Shown here: positions 59,712 through 64,000 of the stretch, piece after piece
How positions within the stretch are numbered: position 1 is the stretch's first letter
Layout of the letters: every line of letters begins with the position of its first letter
NCBI RefSeq assembly: GCF_008360935.1
Contig: NZ_SRXO01000003.1
Span: 124,001 to 188,000, forward strand
Source of the DNA: Siccirubricoccus phaeus
GTDB taxonomy: Bacteria > Pseudomonadota > Alphaproteobacteria > Acetobacterales > Acetobacteraceae
DNA: 64,000 nt
Direction of reading: 5' to 3'
The notes under the pieces: model-generated
What the model saw: the letters and a program-made list of their open reading frames with translations, nothing else
What the model was told of the DNA's origin: nothing
Database searches by the model: none
Position numbers and translations under genes: made by a program

Positions 59712-61040
59712 TCAGCGGCGGAAGATGCGGCGAGCGCGGCGCTCGGCTTCGCGCGCCGCCTGTTCCGGCGTGGCCTGGCCGGAGGCGACGGCGGCGCACA
59801 TTTGCACCGTGACGTACTCGGCGTTCGCCTGGCCCGAGGCCTCGGAGATCGGCCCCTTATAGCCGTTCCAGAACTTGTTGTTCATGCTGTCCTTGAAGAT
59901 CGCGATCTTCGGATCACTGCTCCAGACCGCGCTGGCGCCATAGGCGGCCAGCGGATGCGCCCAGTAGCCGAGGTTGGCGATCAGCCAGGGATCGTACTGC
60001 TCCCGCTCCATCATGAATTGCAGGAAGGCCTTGGCGGCGTTCGGGTAGCGGCTGTGCTTGAACACCATGGCGTTCAGCGTCAGCGGCGCGCTCGGCCAGC
60101 TCGAAGCCTGTCCCAGCGGCAGGAGGTCGTGCTCGGTATCCTCGGCGATCGGTGCCGTCGCCGGATCGCCCTTCAGGGAGAAATAGAGCGAGACGCCGTT
60201 GGAGGTGACCCAGCACTCATTCGCCGCATAGGCGCGGTTGTTGCTGATATCGCCCCAGGAAAGGGTGCCCTGCACGAAGGTGGGATACAGCTCCTTCAGG
60301 TAGTTCAGCGCGGCGATGGTCTGCGGGCTGTTGATGGAGACCTTGCCCTCCTCGTCGGTGAGCGATGCGCCATGCGACCAGAGCAGCCAATTGGCGAAGC
60401 CGTTGCCGTCACCGACAGCATTGCCCAGCGCGAAGCCAGGCGGCTTGTTCGCCGCCTTCAGCTTCTTGCAGAGATCGAGGAAGCCTGCGTGATCCTGCGG
60501 CGGCTTCTCGAACCCCACCTGGTTCACCGCGGATTTACGCCACACCAAGGGCCCGGCGGTGCCGCCGAAGGGCAGCCCGATCCAATTATTGGTGCCGTGG
60601 CGCTTGCCGTATTTCTCGCCCACCGCGAGCCAGCCGCCATAGCGCTTGCCGAGATATTCGGCGATGTCGGTGATCTCGATCAGCTTCTCGGCGAAGATAT
60701 GCGGCGCGTCGCCGAAGCCGATGATGAGGTCCGGGCCGGCGCCGGTATTCGCCGTGACAGCAGTCTGCTGGGTGATGTCCTCCCAGCCGACGAAATCGAC
60801 GCGCACCTGCACGCCGGTCGCCTGGGTGAAGCGGGCGGCATTGGCGCGGAACACATCCTCATCCGGCTGCACGAAGCGGACCGGGCGCAGCATGCGCAGC
60901 GAAGCGCCGGATTCGATCGGCAGGCGCGGCGCCGGCGTATCGGCGGCGGCGATGGGGGCCTGGGCGGAGGCACGGAACGCCGCCAGCGCCGCGGCCCCGA
61001 TGCCGAGCTGCAGCGCCGTGCGGCGGTGAATGATGTGCAT
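59712..61040 (-). CDS. Sugar ABC transporter substrate-binding protein
   Basis: A 442-residue periplasmic binding protein of the large (cluster B, MalE-like) family. The N-terminus HRRTALQLGIGAAALAAF has a twin arginine before a mild hydrophobic stretch, which may direct it to the Tat pathway, and a likely cleavage near SAQA. Family features: FTQATGVQVRVDFVGWEDI, NTGAGPDLIIGFGD, and IGLPFGGTAGPLVWRKS. The ligand is probably a sugar or polyol, or a sugar acid given the neighbouring enzymes (inference). 36 bases after the ATPase gene. Confidence 0.92.
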   Translation of the reverse strand: MHIIHRRTALQLGIGAAALAAFRASAQAPIAAADTPAPRLPIESGASLRMLRPVRFVQPDEDVFRANAARFTQATGVQVRVDFVGWEDITQQTAVTANTGAGPDLIIGFGDAPHIFAEKLIEITDIAEYLGKRYGGWLAVGEKYGKRHGTNNWIGLPFGGTAGPLVWRKSAVNQVGFEKPPQDHAGFLDLCKKLKAANKPPGFALGNAVGDGNGFANWLLWSHGASLTDEEGKVSINSPQTIAALNYLKELYPTFVQGTLSWGDISNNRAYAANECWVTSNGVSLYFSLKGDPATAPIAEDTEHDLLPLGQASSWPSAPLTLNAMVFKHSRYPNAAKAFLQFMMEREQYDPWLIANLGYWAHPLAAYGASAVWSSDPKIAIFKDSMNNKFWNGYKGPISEASGQANAEYVTVQMCAAVASGQATPEQAAREAERRARRIFRR

Positions 61041-61076
61041 TCTTGGACGCTCCCTTTGGGATCTTCTGCTTGAGGT

Positions 61077-62126
<1,050 letters not shown>

Positions 62127-62365
62127 CTTACCTCCCCTGGTCGGGCGCTGCTTGCCGCGCGCCCGTATTCAGCCCTGCCTGTCCGGCTCAGGTCTGCATT
62201 ACAGCCATGTTAGCACGGCTGTGCGCAACAAAATTTGCGTCGAGGCCCGGCCCCGCCCACGCCCCGAGGCGGGATGGGTCGGGCCTCGCCCACCCATCCT
62301 GGTCCGGCGCGCTGTTCGGCCACGCGATTCAGGGTCTCGGTGAGGCCGCCGCAACCGATCGCGCT
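62127..62365. promoter_or_regulatory. Upstream region of the ABC operon
   Basis: 239 bases between the ThDP enzyme gene and the ATPase gene, both on the minus strand. It is locally AT-richer around 62200-62240 and carries two small inverted repeats there, so a promoter with an operator is plausible. No gene seen. Confidence 0.45.
62201..62222. promoter_or_regulatory. Inverted repeat ACAGCC-N10-GGCTGT, possible operator
   Basis: Six-base perfect arms with a 10-base spacer, about 75-96 bases upstream of the ATPase start. A second short repeat CGCAA/TTGCG (62224-62239) follows. The regulator is unknown and not encoded nearby. Confidence 0.35.
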
Positions 62366-63991
62366 CTAGAGCCGCGAGACCTGAGTCTCCTTGCTGGTGA
62401 TGAATTCCAGCAGCACCGGGATGCCCGCCTTTGTCTTCTCGATGCCGCGCTTGATGGCGGGGACGATCTCGCTCGGGTCGGTCACCCGCTCGCCATGGCC
62501 GCCGAAGGCGCGGGCCATGGCGGCGTAGTCGCCGGAGATGTCGGTGCTGCGGTATTTCTCCGTGCTGACCGGCATCACCTTCAGCTCGATCGCCATGGAG
62601 AAATTATTCAGCAGGATGGACATGATGGGGATGCGCTCGCGCACCGCCGTCTCGAAATCCATGCCGGTGAAGCCGATCGCCGCATCGCCCCACACATTCA
62701 TGCAGAGCTTTTCCGGCGCCGCCAGCTTGGCGCCCATGGCGAGGCCGAGGCCGTAGCCGAGCTGCGTGGTCTTGCCCCAGCCGAGGTAGGAGAGCGGCGT
62801 CGTCGCTTTCCAGAAGGGGGAAATCTGGTCGCGCGGGCTGCCGGCATCATGGGTGATGATGCAATTGTCCCGGTCCACCGTGTGCTGCAGATCCCACAGC
62901 ACCCGGTAGGGGTTCAGCGGCGCGTCCTTGCTGGTGAGCTTCGGCATCCACTCCGCCAGCCAGGGCTCCCGCACCGTCTGGATTTCGACCGCCACCGGCG
63001 TCGGATCGCGTGGGCTCGGCACCAGCGTGGCAAGTTCGGCCAGCAGCGCATCCAGCGTCAGCGCCGCATCGCCGATCAACCCAATCTCCGCCCGCACATC
63101 CTTGTTCAGATGCATCGGGTCCAGCGTGCCGTGAATGATCTTCGGCCCCTTCGGCATCTTCACGCCGAAATTGGTCTCGGTGAAGGAGCAGCCGATGCCG
63201 AAGATGACATCCGCCTTGTCGAGGAAATGCCGCACCGGCTTGGAGATGGCGAGGCCGCCGGAGCCGAGGCTCAGCGGATGCTCCTCATTGAAGGCGCTCT
63301 TGCCGCCAAGGCTGCTGGTGACCGGCGCTGCCAGCAATTCGGCCAGCGCCTTCAACTGCGGCCAGGCCCGCGCCCAATGCACGCCCTGGCCGGCATAGAT
63401 CACCGGCCGCTTCGCCTCCGCCAGCAGCTTCGCCGCGCGCTTCACCTCCGCCGGGTCCGGGCCGTAGCGCGTCGCCATCACCGGCGCGTAGTCCAGCTCG
63501 CCGACCTCCTCGTTCCACAGATCGGTCGGCACTTCCACCAGCACCGGGCCGCCGCGGCCGTTGCGCAGCCGGGTGAAGGCGCGGCGCATGATGTTGCCGA
63601 TCTCGGCCGCCAGCACCACCGGCTCGGCCGATTTCACCACATGGTGCATCGCCTGGGTGGAGTTGAAATTCGGGTCGACATGCGCGATCCGGCGTGGATA
63701 GCCCTGCGGCACCACCAGCACCGGCACGCTCTCGCCATAGGCCTGGGCGACGCCGCCATAGGCGTTCTCGGACCCCGGCCCGTGCTGCATGCAGAAGGCG
63801 CCGATCTTGCGGCCGGCGGTGACGCGGCTGATGGCATCCGCCATGTGCAGCCCGATGCGTTCCTGCCGCACCATCACCGGGCGGATGTCGCGCGCCGCGG
63901 CGAATTCGATGAGGTGGTTGACCGGATAGCCGGTGAGGATCTCGACGCCTTCGCGCCGCATGATCTCGGCAATGGCTTCGCCCAGCTTCAT
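62366..63991 (-). CDS. Thiamine-diphosphate-dependent enzyme (acetolactate synthase/decarboxylase superfamily)
   Basis: A 541-residue ThDP enzyme with the three-domain pattern of acetolactate synthase, glyoxylate carboligase, oxalyl-CoA decarboxylase and benzoylformate decarboxylase. The activating Glu44 is in VRQERIGLHMAD. The ThDP/Mg motif begins GDAAIGFTG near 434 and ends LLNN about 27 residues later; Ala replaces the usual third-position Gly of GDG. The acetolactate synthase label often given to such proteins is not supported: there is no small subunit or branched-chain gene nearby. It probably decarboxylates or ligates a 2-keto acid linked to the neighbouring importer (inference). Only 9 bases of the window lie upstream of its ATG. 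Confidence 0.88.
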   Translation of the reverse strand: MKLGEAIAEIMRREGVEILTGYPVNHLIEFAAARDIRPVMVRQERIGLHMADAISRVTAGRKIGAFCMQHGPGSENAYGGVAQAYGESVPVLVVPQGYPRRIAHVDPNFNSTQAMHHVVKSAEPVVLAAEIGNIMRRAFTRLRNGRGGPVLVEVPTDLWNEEVGELDYAPVMATRYGPDPAEVKRAAKLLAEAKRPVIYAGQGVHWARAWPQLKALAELLAAPVTSSLGGKSAFNEEHPLSLGSGGLAISKPVRHFLDKADVIFGIGCSFTETNFGVKMPKGPKIIHGTLDPMHLNKDVRAEIGLIGDAALTLDALLAELATLVPSPRDPTPVAVEIQTVREPWLAEWMPKLTSKDAPLNPYRVLWDLQHTVDRDNCIITHDAGSPRDQISPFWKATTPLSYLGWGKTTQLGYGLGLAMGAKLAAPEKLCMNVWGDAAIGFTGMDFETAVRERIPIMSILLNNFSMAIELKVMPVSTEKYRSTDISGDYAAMARAFGGHGERVTDPSEIVPAIKRGIEKTKAGIPVLLEFITSKETQVSRL

Positions 63992-64000
63992 GGCTGCCGC

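Noticed and set aside
62366-63991. Naming the ThDP enzyme acetolactate synthase large subunit
   Set aside because: No small subunit or branched-chain amino acid genes nearby, and the island is catabolic; only the superfamily is supported.

Overview
The window is chromosomal DNA from a high-GC (about 70%), arginine-rich proteobacterium. The content fits an alphaproteobacterium of the Acetobacteraceae (Roseomonas-like): the DXP isoprenoid route (ispA, dxs), hyuAB, a tricarboxylate-type periplasmic receptor, gluQ, a TPP-riboswitch thiSG operon, aroQ-accB-accC, and an ornithine decarboxylase behind a structured leader. The taxon is inferred from gene content; there is no rRNA gene here to confirm it. 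I saw no tRNA, rRNA, CRISPR array, insertion sequence or prophage.

Layout. 0-3 kb: a minus-strand trio (periplasmic receptor, amidohydrolase, alpha/beta hydrolase). 3.5-8.1 kb: plus-strand housekeeping run xseB-ispA-dxs-tlyA and a PaaI-type thioesterase, followed by an AT-rich gene-free island. 8.5-17.3 kb: hyuAB on the minus strand, then a GMC oxidoreductase, a sirtuin, two luciferase-like oxidoreductases and a histidine phosphatase on the plus strand. 17.3-33 kb: a type VI secretion (T6SS) island with tagH (FHA), tssJ, tssK, tssL, tssM, vgrG, a PAAR protein and a methyltransferase. Three further proteins here were not recognised and lie on the opposite strand. The sheath, baseplate and ClpV genes are not in this window. 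33-38.9 kb: two oligopeptide-type ABC ATPases without permeases, an acyl-CoA ligase, a SnoaL-like protein, an HNH nuclease and a carboxylesterase. 38.9-47.6 kb: gluQ, an EamA transporter, serA, a DNA/RNA methyltransferase overlapping aat, aroQ-accB-accC, and the riboswitch-controlled thiSG. 47.7-53.5 kb: an EmrAB-type efflux pair divergent from a TetR regulator with two matching palindromic operators, then ornithine decarboxylase and an Lrp regulator. 53.5-64 kb: a catabolic island with an SDR, a 2-hydroxyacid dehydrogenase, an enolase-superfamily enzyme, a second SDR, a sugar-type ABC importer and a thiamine-diphosphate enzyme.

The least explained parts are the unrecognised T6SS-linked proteins, above all a Leu/Pro/Met-rich repeat protein encoded antisense between vgrG and PAAR. 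Next come the clusters of large perfect palindromes upstream of serA and between the enolase and SDR genes, a duplicated 39-base hairpin placed at two stop codons, and the AT-rich island at 8.2-8.4 kb. All coordinates, counts and base pairings were read by hand. No database search was run, so family names rest on motif recognition.
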